Notes: generated by a model from the sequence alone, not told the origin. 64,000 bases of DNA from Riptortus pedestris (GCA_019009955.1 CM032228.1:133314501-133378500); one strand, 5' to 3'. Shown: positions 39,190 to 53,279, counted from the first letter of the stretch. Translations and numbers: made by a program.

Positions 39190-40889
39190 AATGAGCACAA
39201 TATAACAGTACGCCATAAGACTCCTGTAGCTTCTGAAACAAGAGATTGCCAACCAACTATCCAATACAACAAATGACATGAAGTTGGAATTGTGAGATCA
39301 AACAAGCTTTCAATGTGTACCAGATCACCCGTAGCCAAACAGAATTGATAATATCTTGATAGTATTAAAAAACGTTTAACGCTCAGGATGCTCTAATAAT
39401 AATAATATGTCTAATGTTTATAATATAATACGGAGGGGAAAAGGGAACTTCTAGTTGAGTAGTTAGTTAGTTCAACTATTCTATACTATCCTTCAATAGT
39501 AAGAATATCTTCTCTAAATTAATTATAAGCCCCACAAAATAATTTGGCATTTACGTTTTGTGAGCTGATATAAGCATAAAGGCCCGGGGCAAAAAATTAA
39601 ACTCCCTCAGGCTAGCTTTGGTGCTTGCCAGTACAGCATAATGTAAACATTAATTTATTAAGTCCTTCAAAAAAAAGTGTAAATTAAAATCTATTACAGT
39701 CCCCATTTTACTTGATTGCTGTATTATGAATGATGAAAATAGAATTATTAATTAACGGTGAGTGACATATAATGTGTAAGAACGGAATAGAAAGAGTTTT
39801 TATAGTCCGCAACACGAAAGATATGCAGAGGATAATTAAGTATTATGAGCACAAAGTTATAGACTATAGAGGAAATACCAGATGTTTCTAGGGAATAAGA
39901 GAAGAAGTGGAATGTTTTATATAAGCCGAAATTAGACATTACCAGATGGCTCTCAGTCCAGTTATAATTATTCCATCAATTTTTTATCAGGCGGCTTGTA
40001 GAAGCGATACAAATTATAAGGTAAAACGAACAATTACACTCAACGTTCATTTGGAATTTTAAACTGAAGCAAAAATAGAAACCAACCAGTCTTTCAAACA
40101 GCAATCCTTTAACATTACTTATTTATAGATTGGATAACACTGACGCAATGACAAATAGTCTTGTGGCCATTGCATAAATTATACTTTAGACTCGGATCCC
40201 ATATTTTCCTAATGCAGAGGCAATATTGAATTGCCCTGCACAATATTGTATTCCGCAAAGACGGGAATCGCATTAAATATTACTCTATCCAATTACGCTC
40301 CAAAATATTAAATTTATGTAGGTAATAATAGTCGCATTAATAAACTGTTGAAAGTAAGAAAATAGACTACAAAAGCAAGAAACATGTTGCTTGTTGAGTA
40401 ATGAATCTTGTAGATGAAGTAAACAAGTTACCAGCTGTTAGAAAACGGTTTTAAAGAACTTACGAATAAACTGTCTAGTCACTGACAAGTACATACTGTT
40501 CCAAGTCATTTTCTTTAAACATTGTCACAAATAGAAACAATATATTACACTCCAAGATGATAGGAATATTTATTTACAAGTACTTGAAATATGAAATTTA
40601 ACTCATTATTTGGACACTCTTCATTATTCAGTACTTTGTACTAAACAATTAGAAAATCCTTGCCGATAATGACATAGCAACCTACGTAATTGATTTGAAC
40701 CTGAACTTTTAATAAAATATAATCATATAATATTAAATGGCCTTCATTTAAATGAAAACAGAAAGAAAACATAATTCCTGTTATCTGTTTAAATATGTAA
40801 GTTATATTTGTTTCCATTAAATTATGTAATGCACTTAAAGCAAGAGACTGAACAAGAACATACAATCTCCGAAATTAGTCTGCAAAGAT

Positions 40890-41215
40890 AGAGGCAGAAT
40901 AATGGAAGAGAAGAGAGAGAGCAAACAGAATTCCTTCGACGGAAGGCGCTCGTTATCATTTGTATGCAAAACAAACATAGGGGCAGAACGAAACTTATGT
41001 ACTAAACAAATTTATCAGGGGGAAATAAGATAAGGGAGGCGCGGCTTCCTAAGACCACGAGAGGATGTTTGTTTTCACACGGATTTAGGGTTTACAAATA
41101 TTGTATAATTCAGACTAACAAGGAACAAGAAAATGGAACTACTTGTTAGGCTCAGACATTATCTCACTCTACAGGCAATGTCTCTCTCTCTCTCTTCCAC
41201 TGTCATGATTTTAAT
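40890..41215. other. G-to-C skew island 15
   Basis: gaagagaagagagagagc and ataagggaggcgcgg lie on the left; caatgtctctctctctctct on the right, after an AT-rich gap. Confidence 0.45.
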
Positions 41216-41974
41216 GACAAGTAAATTCTTTAGTAACAGTATTTTTAGGGAACCGCTTTTGTACATCTTGATAAAGAAAAATTCATACACTCATGTTTGT
41301 TTGGTTTTACATAGTTAGGATTGACAGTTGCCATGTAATGCTTAATGGTCCTCAGACTTTCTTAATCTGCTCTCAAAAACGGAATAACGTTTCTATTGGA
41401 AATTGTGCATATTTATATCATTCATTGTGTCTAAGATCGTTTAGGCTCTATTTATTTCTTTGCATTCCTTTAAAGAGAGAAGTTTATTTTCTATTGATTT
41501 AATTTCAATCATAAACATATAATGAGATGAAACAAAATAGAAAAAAATGGCTGGTAAATACTTTTTTTTTCTGTTCTGAAGTGTGTTTCAATCTTTTATT
41601 TAAGACCAAATGTGAGACGAACTACCTATAGTAATTAGAGCACCGGTGAGATTTATTTGTTTCAATTGTTCGAACGAAAAAGCCTCTTTAATTCATGAGA
41701 CTTTAGTTCAAGCTTGATAAATTTGACAGTTATAAAAAAATCCTTTTTCAAGCAGCCTCTCAAAAAGGAGATTTTAAAATTTATTTTTGTTTGTCCAGGA
41801 AACTATGGTTTTCATGTCATTAAAGCTCCACCGTCTCAAGGCTTAAATTGAATGCTAATTTCATGTGTAGATTGCTATTTTTCTTCATTACCACAGGTTG
41901 GTATAGTGAGACGTCTTATCCGCAAGATTAGTATCCGATGCCAGAAATGCATAGCAGCCTATTGAATGAACAAA

Positions 41975-42200
41975 GAGGATGGGACATTAATCGCGAATAT
42001 GGTTTAAATGAGCTAATAGCGTACATGTGGATTCTAAGGTCGTTGGCCTGGCTGAAGAAGACTCCTGGAAGGGAGAGGACAATGTCATGACCCAAATAGA
42101 AGGTGATTAGCGGCTCGTCATTAGGACCACTTCTTTTTATAGTGCATTAGAAGGGAACACGCCACGTCCCTGTTCCCCGCGCTTAACAACTAGCCGCTTA
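41975..42200. other. G-to-C skew island 16
   Basis: Left gaggatggg ... ggaagggagaggac; right ccacttc ... cacgccacgtccctgttcccc. A direct repeat CGCTTAACAACTAG occurs at the right edge (42180-42208). Confidence 0.5.
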
Positions 42201-44569
42201 ACAACTAGAAAAGAAACCGATGACCACTTGAAAAAGTCAGATCACTCCTAATATTCAGCTTAAAGAGTACAAAGGTAGAAACATAATAATCATCAAGCAT
42301 CATCATCCACCGAGAATATTATCTCTCCTCATGATGGAAATTAATTACGTCATCTAAGCTTTTTTTTCAATTTATCTAAATTTTCAATTTTAACACGACC
42401 ACTCGGCATTTTGTCTGTCTGTTAGTTTCAAGATTACAATCGTAATTCATTCCCGTTAAAAATGGCGATAATTTATTTAATAATGACGCTACCAGGTAAT
42501 TTATTAGTCCCATTTGTAGTTTCTGTCAAACATTTCATCTAACCAACATTAAAATTCCCCGACTTTTGATCCAGCATTATTTCATCTTTATGTTCAACAG
42601 CTACCCTTCAAAATAACTAAGAGGAACCTGTAATTTAAACGCCGTGAACATAACGAATATTTTTGTCGGAACATACAACAGATATTTTTTTTAAAAAAAG
42701 TGTAAAATTTTAAATATATATTCTGAAATGAGGGTAAAATATTTATTGAAATCATAAGGTTTTTGTAGGCTTCGTTAGTTTTAAATTCGTAATTGTTATC
42801 TGACAATACATTTCTCAGTTTTCTAATAAATAGCCACAAATGATAATAGATTAATACCAATCAATCTTTTAAGTTCTTTTAGGGACTAATACTATCACTA
42901 ATTACATTAGTTCCAAATTAGTTGAAACAGTAATATAGAGCATGAATAATGGTTTCAAAGCATACAGAATAACAATTTGTACAATCACTTGTAATCAGAG
43001 ATTGTACAAGATAATTCATTCAACAGAAAATGAAATATAAACAAGGCAAATGAAAATTCATAGAAGAGGCGTTAACTGAAGGATCTCAAATAAAATGCAT
43101 TTAAGAAATTCAAGAGAACCTAATCTTATACTCACTTTAGGTGCAATAACTGTCAACTTTTATCTGTCAGAGAAAGAAACTTATTCCTAACAGCACAAGT
43201 ACTGTCTCATTCAAAATTATTCCACTACTGAATGTAAGACTTTCGAAAGATTGGCTATAAGAGAAGAGTGATCTAGTAAATGTAGGATAGGAAGCGCATT
43301 TATTTAATTGAAAAAAAAAAGGAAGTAAGAAAATTTATAAAAATAGCATTTAACAATAAAAAAAGGATTTCCTATTGGTAAATAAGACCCTGAATGTGTC
43401 CCAAGTAGTTTAAACTTAACACTTCCCCGACTACTTGAAATATGAACGTCTTGATCTACAAGAAATTATTGTGGCGCGTTAGTATACCAGACATCAAGAA
43501 ATTAATACGAATTCAAATGACTTACTGTACTTTTTCAATATCATCCTCAATAATCTAAATCCTTCCAAAGCTCAGTATATTATAAAAGATTTAAGACAAT
43601 AAAATGTTCTTACAAATGGCCTCTGACTGAAGGTAACAGTAAAATGGAAATCTAATAATAATGACTGAAAAACGAATTCTTGCACAGGGATCTTTTTTGA
43701 AACATAACATAATTTCGGTTTTCCCAGACAAAACCTATGATTAGTTATAGTTAATACGATAGGAATTTAATAGTACTTGACACGTAAATATATAGAGAAA
43801 ATAGTACGAATCCCATTAAACGTACCTATAAAAATTAAATAGGCCTCCCTCTCTACGGGTTCTGGCTCTACAAAACCATTTAAATCACCTCAATATTCAT
43901 TGAATTTTAGTAGTTTATCATCATGTGGATTAAATTAACGTGGTGACAAGGGGTTAATACACCAGTATGGTAGTTCCCCTCTAACAAGCTCAACACCAAT
44001 GTATGTTCTGGAATGAAGTCAATTTGTAGTTAGGTTAAAGCTCTTGGGGATCATATTGCTTAGGACGTTCCCTAACTTTTCGTCAATAATTTATACGGGA
44101 TCAAAATTGACTATTAACGGAACTGTGGAAGCTACTGAGCGAGATCAATCACCCCCTTGAAACAGTTCTATAGATATAGAATGCCAGATGCCCAAAGTAA
44201 ACGTGCTAAAAAAATGTTTTTTACAGCCAATAGACTGAGTTTCTGATGCTCATCACAAGCGTTGGCAGGCCTTGGGGAACTTACATAACCCTCCCCAGTG
44301 ACATTCTTTGTGGCTGTTTATGCGATAGAGTTTAGTTTACAGTTAGAGGTATAAGATTCAAGAGAGGTTTTGTGAAGTTTAAATGGGAATTCCTATAAAA
44401 TGAATCCAATCTACATTTTAGTCAAGCACGTTATGAAACACTTCAAGCATCATTATTGATTCCAAACACTAAGGCCGTTAATTGCCTTTACAAAAGGCAA
44501 ACGTGTTATGGCGGAACGATTGTCGAGAACTGACTACAAGATGATAAATATAATTGGGGTTAATTAATA

Positions 44570-44790
44570 GAGGAAATGTAGGTGATGAAGGAGTGATTTG
44601 GGGATGGAGAGGAGGCTGCAAGTTAGAGGAGGGTGTAAGTTAAAGCTAATCGAAGAGAGGCTCAAGTAATTAAGCCACATTAAGTTGAGCTTATTAAGCA
44701 GGCCATTAGGTTGTAGCTCGTCAGCTGGTCTGCCCCCTCCCTCTCTGCTCCACTACCTATCGCCCTTATCTTATCTTATGTCTCAACATC
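44570..44790. other. G-to-C skew island 17
   Basis: G arm gggatggagaggaggctg, agaggagggtg; AAGTAATTAAGCC at 44664-44676; C arm ctgccccctccctctctgc. Confidence 0.65.
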
Positions 44791-46055
44791 TACAACCAAA
44801 GGGTTAACACTATTTCACATTAAGAAAAACACAAAACCATAAAGAACAGCGGCTCTTCAATAACCGCTTGAATTTCGAAGAAACATTCAATGCAATTAAA
44901 ACATCTCTCTTGTTACGCCATTATAAACGTAATCTAAAAACGTGGTTAGATAATTACAATAGTTATAAAAAAAACTATCAAAAGAATAAAAATGTATTTG
45001 TACACCTATATAAAAAAGAAATATTCATAAATAATATAGAAGTTTCCACGTTATAACTAATTTTTATTTCTCCAGATTAAAATCACTGAGACATTACGAG
45101 TTACAACATGGGCAGTCTAGAGGAATCACTTATTTCCAGTTAAAAATTAAATATATAGCAATCATATTGGAGTAACTGGAAGTGCGCAGATGAATAATTC
45201 AAATTGGGGAGTTTGGACTTGCGAGTAAAATGGTTTTGCATGGTACATTGTATCTGTAACTCGCAGCAGTCCAATATAACTTGGAATGTGAAGGTGATTT
45301 TGGTATTGAGGTCTTTAAATTGATTTGGCAAAGATCGGCTTAGAAAAGAATATTTTTTTTAGTTTAAACTACCGATTTCTGAAGATGGGTACAAAAATCC
45401 TCACTCTAAAGAGATTAAGCAAATTCTTTTCACTGGATTTCAAAATCCATTTTCCACACACACAGACAGACTGATTTTATTATATTACAGTAGAGAATTC
45501 AATGAAGGTTTTAAATATAATTGCTTGTGGTCTCGCGATAGCCAACTAACTCTCAGCAGGCAACTTTCCAAGTATGCTCAATTAAATGCCTCTTCATACG
45601 CACCAACAACTATACTTTAATACCGGCGAAATTAACTACTGACTACTTTAAATGGAATTACAAGATATTACAAGAGAAATGCCCAAACGATATTCAATTC
45701 AAAACCTACAACACTTTCATCAATTATTATTTATTTATTTAGAATGTGCCACTAAAGTAGGAAGTTTATATTATTATGAATGATTAGAAGAAATTACTAA
45801 ATACTGTTCTATTACCAACTATACTAATAAAGTCATAATCTCTAAGAAAAAACTGCAAATGCCAGATGCGTTTAGCTACTAAATGAAGTGAAAGGTTTTT
45901 TTTTTAAACATTATTAAAATACAGACCAGTGGATCATGTAACAATTTTGTATAGTGCCTAGCTGGTTTCAAAGAGTGATCAAATAATTCAAAATCTTATC
46001 TAGCGTTTTGTGGGTTATAAAGCAAATCAATTAAATGGCAAACTATGAAGATGTT

Positions 46056-46280
46056 CATTTTTTTGCTTTTCTCTTTTCCTTATTTTATTGTTTTTTCTAT
46101 ATTTTTTTTATTTATTCATTTTTTTGGTTTTCTCTTTCCTTATTAATTTTTTTTTCTATCTTTTTTTTATTTATCCATTTTTTTGCTTTTCTCTTTTCCT
46201 TATTTTATTTTTTTCTATCTTTTTTTTATCTATTCATTTATTTACTTTTCTCTTTTCCTTATTTTATTTTTTTTTCTATC
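46056..46280 (+). repeat. polypyrimidine minisatellite, about 59-bp unit
   Basis: Four tandem units start at 46056, 46117, 46176 and 46235 (lengths 61, 59, 59 and a 46-nt partial). Each unit begins CATTTTTTTGCTTTTCTCT or a close variant and contains CCTTATT and TTTCTATC. The strand is almost free of G. On the minus (groucho transcript) strand it is an A-rich polypurine tract. Overlapping frames of Phe/Leu/Ser-rich 'proteins' here are artefacts. Confidence 0.9.
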
Positions 46281-46634
46281 TCCCGTCGGTACTTACATTT
46301 TCATTTATATTATTTTCACCACCCTGATGTTTCCAATGAACCGTAGTTTTTTGCTATTCGCTATTTTGTGCACAATTGAATAATGAGTAAATCGCCGGCG
46401 TTGCGGAACTCATTTAAATAGATATTGAATGTTCTTCAACCGAAAACAAAAGAAACAAACCCCCTGGAAATGAATACGTTATTCTCAGTTCCAAAAGTCA
46501 ATCGGAAATAAAATGACACTGATATCAGGAGAGCCCTAGGCTCATTCTTAAATGATAAGTAATGGATAAATGATAGTCACAAGCATTATTCAACTTTACA
46601 TACAGTGTGCTAAAATATCTACGTCATGAGCAAT

Positions 46635-46925
46635 TGTAGGAGCCATTGGGCACATTATTAGTTGGATTAATGAAAACCTGTTGCGGTTACGAGGCGGAAA
46701 GTGGACAGAGCAGGCGGATGAAAGAGTGCCGCCCGTCAGCTGATGTATGGGCTAGGTTTGCCGATGGCAGCTTATACCCAGAGAGGATTGAGGGAGGGAT
46801 GAAAAATTGCCGACACCGACTTAGCAAGCCCAACTAATTACAGGCAGCCATTCCAGGGAGTAGCTAACGAACCAGTCAAATACTAATCCTAGCCACCAGC
46901 TAGCCGCTGGGAACCTCTGATTAGC
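46635..46925. other. G-to-C skew island 18
   Basis: The G-rich left two thirds (gaggcggaaagtggacagag, gagaggattgagggaggg) give way at about 46815 to C-rich gccgacaccgac, ccagctagccgc. Confidence 0.5.
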
Positions 46926-47324
46926 GCTTATCGTTTTAATTATGTATGATCCTTGAGCAGATCAAATGAGAATCAATCTCAAACCCAATACTAGCCGACA
47001 AGAATATTTTAAATTAGCAATAAGTAAATTAAAGTAGTAAGTAAATTAAAGTAAGTTGTTTTGTCAGAATCTCTTTTGTAACTCCGGAACATAAACGCAA
47101 AGAGCTTCGTGTTGGCTTGGAGTTAGTTATACGTGAGAATCCATAGTATTCGTTTGGCGAAGAAGCCGCCAAAAAATATTTTTCCCAAAACCTCTTCAAC
47201 AATAAATAAATGACGAAACATTTATTTTATGTATTTGTTTTTAAATTAAAAAATGAAACATTAACTTCGAACAACAAATTAAATTTTTATAGGTGAAATA
47301 AGTCATAGCAAAACCAGCAACCCA

Positions 47325-47437
47325 CCCTGGTCCGGTTCCAGCCGTTAACGATCTTGATCTTTCTTTTTGTATAAAACTATTACATATCAAGTGTGGTAAA
47401 TATAAAACATAACTAGCGAGCGCTAGAGCGTTAACAG

Positions 47438-47487
<50 letters not shown>

Positions 47488-47612
47488 TTTTGAACAGACC
47501 TAATTTTCGTCATTTCCTGGGTAGGATGGATGGACATTTGAAGAAAAAATTCTAAAATTGCGTCATGAGTACGACCTCAATAGCTGATTTCCCGTAAGGG
47601 AAATCTGCTTAA
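47325..47612 (+). mobile_element. 5'-truncated HINE-like element, copy 9
   Basis: Only the 3' half is present: the CCGTTAACGATCTTGATC block, GCGCTAGAGCGTTAACAGACA, a (TA)n tract at 47440-47485, the TTTTGAACAGAC block and the end GATTTCCCGTAAGGGAAATCTGCTT. The last base of CTAA is altered. Confidence 0.75.
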
Positions 47613-48714
47613 AATTCTGTCTAGTTCATATACGCAGAACTAAAACGTGTTGGAGGTGACGTCCAAGGGCATATACTCCCCAAGAAGATTATAATTCCAT
47701 TAGTGAATATAAGAGATAATACATGTAATGAGGTTGGTTCACATTTTGAAAATATGAAATTGAATGGATGCTCTGGAAAGAAACGCACCACAATATACAA
47801 TTTTTGCTGTTAAACTAATAACCAATTTAAAGCTTAGTTGTACACAATTTTTCAAACCAATTAATTCTATGCTCAGGAAACAAATATGCGTAGAAGAAAA
47901 AACTGCTATATGCAGCTTATTTTACTACTAATTACGGTCGCTAAGGGCCTTCGTAAGTATAATACTAACTTAACTGAATGTAAAAAATAACATAAAATCA
48001 AAAATAATTAATAGTGAAAAACTACTAAAGCAGAACTAATTAATTAATAATTAAAGGGTATGTGAGGCTTGATGCTCACAGTTAACCATTACACAAATAG
48101 GTAAATACATTTACCACCATTGATCCACTCCAAAAAAATATTTCAGCCTCGGTGTCTGTTGTGGTTTTGAAAACAATAAAAAAGTAAACAGAAAAAAATT
48201 GCATTAGGTAATTAGACAGAAAAAAAATAAGTAATTAAAGCTTAGCAATATTATCTAAATAAGTTCTACTTAATTATAAATAGAGGACATAATGAAGAAA
48301 AGAAAAATGTCAGGAGATTCATTCATTGTTTATTTCGTTGTTACTAAATGTTTTCGATATACCTCAGTTAAAAATTAAATCACTTATTGTCTCAGCCTCT
48401 AAAATGAAGGTCACAAATGAGTGAAGTAATAATTATACAATCACATTAATAATTAATATAAAAAACAATTAATAATTTTCACACTAAAAAAATATATTTA
48501 ATTATTCAAGTGTTTAAAATGGATGTTTGTGTCTACAGATACAGTAAAGTAAAAAGTATTACTTAAACAATATTATGTATTTCAGTGAACAGCTTTATCG
48601 ATTTTAAGACTGTTTTCTTTATTAACAAATAGGAAAGGGGAACGTGACGGGTAAACTTAAAAAACAACAAAAGAATATCAAGATATCCGTTTCGTAGAAG
48701 AAGAATTATCCATA

Positions 48715-48985
48715 GATTAAGGCCAGACAGGATTATTCAAAGGAGAGGAGCGCGTAAAACGCAGTTCTTGATTAATATCATTCATGCGGAGATTATCATT
48801 AGCTCTCAATCCACATGATTTATGTATGAAGGGCGACGTGGAAAATTGTTTGATAGCTGGAAGGTTAGTTGGCACACTGATCGCTCCCCTGATAAGGACC
48901 TTTTGACAACATGCCCATTACACGAGCTCTCTCTGGAATCCAACGTCTATCCCATTCCAATTACCTCGGCTTTATTTCACTTTAT
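48715..48985. other. G-to-C skew island 19
   Basis: aaaggagaggagcgcg and gaagggcgacgtgg on the left; ctcccctgataagg, catgcccattacacg, ccaacgtctatcccattcc on the right. Confidence 0.55.
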
Positions 48986-49587
48986 TATAATTAGTCCTGG
49001 AAAGAAGGAATGGGAGACGTGTTTATGCGCATACGATTTACCTTAATGTATATGTAAACAGCAATCCATATTTATTGACTTATCAAAGAAGAAAACATTG
49101 TTCACTAAGACTTCCGTACGGAGCTAATGCAATAATCGTTTGAATATTCATTAAACACATCAACTACAGTTCAAGACAGCTAAGAACCATTGTTTTTAAA
49201 TTTATTTATTTCAAACGAGAAAAATAGGTTCACAGAAACTTCGACGGCTAACGATTGTTTTTTTATTAGATTAAAAGAACTAAATTATCCAAAAATTTCG
49301 ACCAATTTAAAATTTATGTGAAACAAATTTCTAAGCCATAGCTTTTACAACCAATTAAAGAACCTATAGCTACCTATACTTCTACGCATTGACAAAAAGT
49401 ATGATTAGAGGAAACAGAAAAGAATGCAATTGGCTGACTTTGTAGTATATAAATACTTATCACCTCTCACATATGGCAGACTAGTGCAGCGGATGTAGAC
49501 AGCACGATCCACTAAGAGACCATTCAGTATTTAAATAAAAATTGAGAAAGAGATTTCTGATTATCTGCCAGATATCACCTAACATTT

Positions 49588-49700
49588 GGGACTACTGCTA
49601 AGGCTTATTGGGACACATTATCAATAGGTAACCGCTGTTTCCTAGCTATGGTGGGCTAAGGTCTTAATTTAATGAGTTCATCACTAAATAAATTCCTATA
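49588..49700 (-). mobile_element. SINE 3'-domain fragment
   Basis: The stretch ctgctaaggcttattgggacac ... atgagttcatcactaaataaattcc matches the 3' half of the SINE at 55652-55878 in the same orientation. The tRNA-like head is absent. Confidence 0.65.
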
Positions 49701-50332
49701 GACCAAGTGGTAATCGTAATCACTACTCTCGTATCCCAAGTGAAATAACTTAGAACTACACACATATATAAACTGAGTTTTATATATATTATCAAGGATA
49801 TTGTCGAATATAAGAATTCTATATAATAAATTTATACTCCTCACAAAATCGAATTGTCATATTCTCTGCATGTCAGGTCCAGGTATTGAGCCTGACGGTG
49901 CATAGCAATGTTTAGAAATGAAGACCCCTTACTAGAGCGGAAAGTTGTTAATGATATTAATTAGGAAGAGTGGTGCATACCTAAAGAAAATCTTAATGTG
50001 AATATATTTACAGTTTATTAATAATAACTGCCTTAATGGAGCAAAACAATTAAAAGGTCGATTAAAAATATTAAAGAACGTAACGTGATTTTCCGAAGCT
50101 ACAATAACCCTTTTAACAGACAAGAAGAAATATCAAGTCCAAGAGAAAAAATGGCAACAAGATGAAAAGTATTGTTTAAACGAAGCTCAGAATGACTCAC
50201 GTAAAGTGGTTATCATAAAAACAAGTATGGGCTCCTGCAAATGCAGCGGCAATCTGTCAGTCATGAATTTTTATTAAGCTTTCAATGCCCGCAAAGCACT
50301 AAAAACTGAAGCACAAAGAAGGAATTACTTAC

Positions 50333-50380
50333 GTAACTGCCACATGAAAAGATAACTATGGTCCAAAGGATTCCACTTAC
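50333..50380 (-). promoter_or_regulatory. candidate recursive splice site and 48-nt RS-exon in the groucho first intron
   Basis: On the minus strand the sequence cattttTGTTTCAG|GTAAGT places a full 3' splice site directly against a full 5' splice site (junction 50381/50380). This is the ratchet-point consensus used for stepwise removal of long introns in flies and vertebrates. Forty-eight nucleotides further on, GTTAC|gtaagt gives a second 5' splice site, the arrangement of an RS-exon. The 48-nt segment is 16 sense codons with no stop in phase 0 (VSGILWTIVIFSCGSY), the phase needed before the 26779 exon. The peptide resembles nothing in Groucho, so inclusion would insert a hydrophobic stretch or be untranslated. 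A plain cassette exon or a chance match are the alternatives. Confidence 0.5.
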
Positions 50381-50799
50381 CTGAAACAAAAATGAATAAT
50401 ATGAAATGGGTATATAAATATTATTTGCAGAAGCAAATAATTTATAAGTAGCCATACTTTTTATTGCATTGAAAAGAATATAAAGATTGTGGTTAATTAT
50501 TAATATTTGAGATGAAACCCCTTTGCTTTCCCGACCAGAACAGATTTGAGTGTTTTGTACCTGTATCAGCCCGACTAGATTAATAGTCGGCTTGTAATCT
50601 CTAACGACTGCCTGGAGGTAGTGTCCAAAGAATTTCAGGTATTCATATCATCAATGAATCTGATGGCTAATTAATCCCTAGGGCATTGTACAGGTCAGAA
50701 ACAGTACCTACACCACAATAGACATATTACAACTTATTTTTTAAGACAGCTAGATGTTATTTAAATTATTTGGTTTGTATGGGCTGGTTATAACTGTAC

Positions 50800-51090
50800 A
50801 AAAAGAAGAGAGCTGCTGAGTTTAAGGAGAGAGTCAAGCTGGAGAGAGATGATGTAGAGGTCGGGAGTTATCTCAGCCAGGAGATCAGTGAGGCTATCTC
50901 GGATGGGATATATTACACGAGGCCTGTCTGGTAATTGCATGATCCAGAACAGCTGATATTTCAATTTATATCCAACCCCCGTCCCAATCCTCTATAGGCA
51001 CTACCTGATTTCTATCTGACCGCCATCTACTCCCTTCCCATCTATACCATCTCCCATTCGCAGCATTTCATACAGACAACCATCATAACC
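50800..51090. other. G-to-C skew island 20
   Basis: G arm gagagagtcaagctggagag ... gaggtcgggag; switch about 50940 over GGTAATTGCATGATCC; long C arm (ccaacccccgtcccaatcc, ctcccttcccatc). It begins about 420 nt upstream, in transcript sense, of the candidate recursive splice site. Confidence 0.65.
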
Positions 51091-52839
51091 TCCACCAATC
51101 CGTCACCACGAGGCAAACCCATATTTTATTCGCTCCTCCTTCTTTTGGGAGAATACAATTAGTTCACCTATCTAAACTACTCTGAAAAATAAGTAATACT
51201 TGTTTTTCATTGGCGCAAAGGCACAGAATTCGTGGCAAATGGGTAATCTTCTAAATGCAGAAGAAAACGAAAATCGCCAAAATATATAATTCTGAAAATA
51301 ATTAGCTAGTGCAATATTACGGGAGAAAATGTTCATTTCAGCGTCACTTCCCAGGGTGAATATTGGATTCATTTCAATATAATAATAATTCATTATATAT
51401 AAAGAAAGATGTTTCCCACATATTTTATTACAAGGTCATCAATAGTATTATAATAGATCACCATTTGGATAAAAGATACAGTGTAATATAAAGGATAGGT
51501 ATGACCAATTAATACCATAATGATCATATAATATTTCAATAATTAATATTCATAATTCGCCCCTTATCTTGTAATTAATCATTTGTTGCTTAGTTTTCTT
51601 TTAATGACACTAACTTAATTGTTCTTCAAATTCCTTCCAGTTATTGCATTTACTAAAATAAACATATTAATTTTATTAAAGGAGTAATGCGATCTTACTA
51701 GTTGTGGATATGTACTGAAAAGGCAGCCAGTGACATAAACACCGCAAAAAAACTTGACATGTAGATATGCGAATCATGTACATGTTGGAGTTAGTTTTCT
51801 TTACTATTGGCCATCCGCAGAACTATTCGCAATAATTATTAATATATATATTCACTAGAGTATGAAAATTAAGGTATTCACGCTCATTTAAAAGGTTATT
51901 TTGTAATCAGACAACAACAGCATTTGAAACTTGGAATCCGAAGAATGGTAGAAAGTGATCCATTTGAAGCAATGAAAAGAGGCTGATAAATAAATGGTGG
52001 AGTTCAAAGTTTGAAAAAAATTGGAAAATATTATGTGAATTATATATACCCAAGGACTTTTCAACAAGGTGCATAAATTAAAACTTGCCTGAAAAGAGAC
52101 AGTCCAATAAGAGAGCGAGAGAGAATTATTGAAAGGTCGAGGCATAACTTATTTAAAACGATTATCGCATCCTAGATTCATGCCGACACTTTATTGCCAT
52201 CCCTGGCCCATACTTATCGTGTTTATCCGACTTTTCAAGTTTCTGTAATCGGAGTCCTGAATATTTTCTTCCTGATTTTGTATTTATCAGTAATTTGAAG
52301 GCCATTTTTTGGTTAAAATATATTAATTGAGTCCTTAAGGTATTTCTGAAGACTATCCTAGGGGCCGCTATAAAGTATTTAAGATAATATGAATGATTGA
52401 GATCTTGATGTCCTTGTATATGGATAGCAGTTGAGAATTGTTTAACAACTGGATCCATCTTTAAGTACCTGTTATTAAGGGTGATCAAAATGAGTATAGA
52501 CAGATGACGCTGGGCTGTTAAATATTGACAGGTATCGCATTTTAACTTTAAATTCTTATGTAGTGTTTGTATAATATATGGCTGCTCCAGAAAAATAAAT
52601 CATATTAACAAATAGTACTTTGTAAACCAGAAAACAATTTCGAGCGACCAGTTTATAGCCATACATTTAGTATTAATAATAGTAGAGAATCGAAAGAACT
52701 GAAAAGTAAAATAAAGGTTCCAAGCATTCAAAACGTATGGATTTCAAAATTGACGTGGCTTTAACAAATTAAACAGGTACTACAAATTTTGTATTGTTTG
52801 GGCACAGGAGTAAGAAGTGATTTTTGTTTAATAAAGAAG

Positions 52840-53127
52840 GCTTCATGGAGGTGGTTGAAATTGATTTGATAAAGGCGCCAGTTAGGTGGGTTATGCAAGG
52901 TAAAGAAATGAAAGAGGAGAGGGAATATGCCTAATACATACTACAGGAGGAGGGAGTGTGATGAGGGCTTCACAAGGAGCAAGATGAAAGGGGGGATTAG
53001 TAAAGGACACAAATTGCCAGGCAAAAGACCTAGGCCACTTTGGGGCCTAAACCACCTCCAACTAGGGACCTGCTTTGTCCCAATACCCTTAAATAAAGGC
53101 AGGGGTCAGTAGCCTGTTCCCCCCACC

Positions 53128-53200
<73 letters not shown>
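52840..53200. other. G-to-C skew island 21 (C arm is the CT microsatellite)
   Basis: 52840-53010 is G-rich (gaaagaggagagggaatatg, aggaggagggagtg, gaaaggggggatt). The C arm is ccacctccaactaggg, then the CT tract. Confidence 0.55.
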
Positions 53201-53201
<1 letters not shown>

Positions 53202-53221
53202 GCACGCACGCACGCACGCAC

Positions 53222-53279
<58 letters not shown>

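Noticed and set aside
46035..46383. Three overlapping Phe-rich frames that look like membrane proteins
   Set aside because: They come from the T-rich minisatellite in all three frames; a real protein would be open in one.
52162..52488. 108-codon minus-strand frame
   Set aside because: No recognisable domain, no splice context, and no similarity to Groucho segments.
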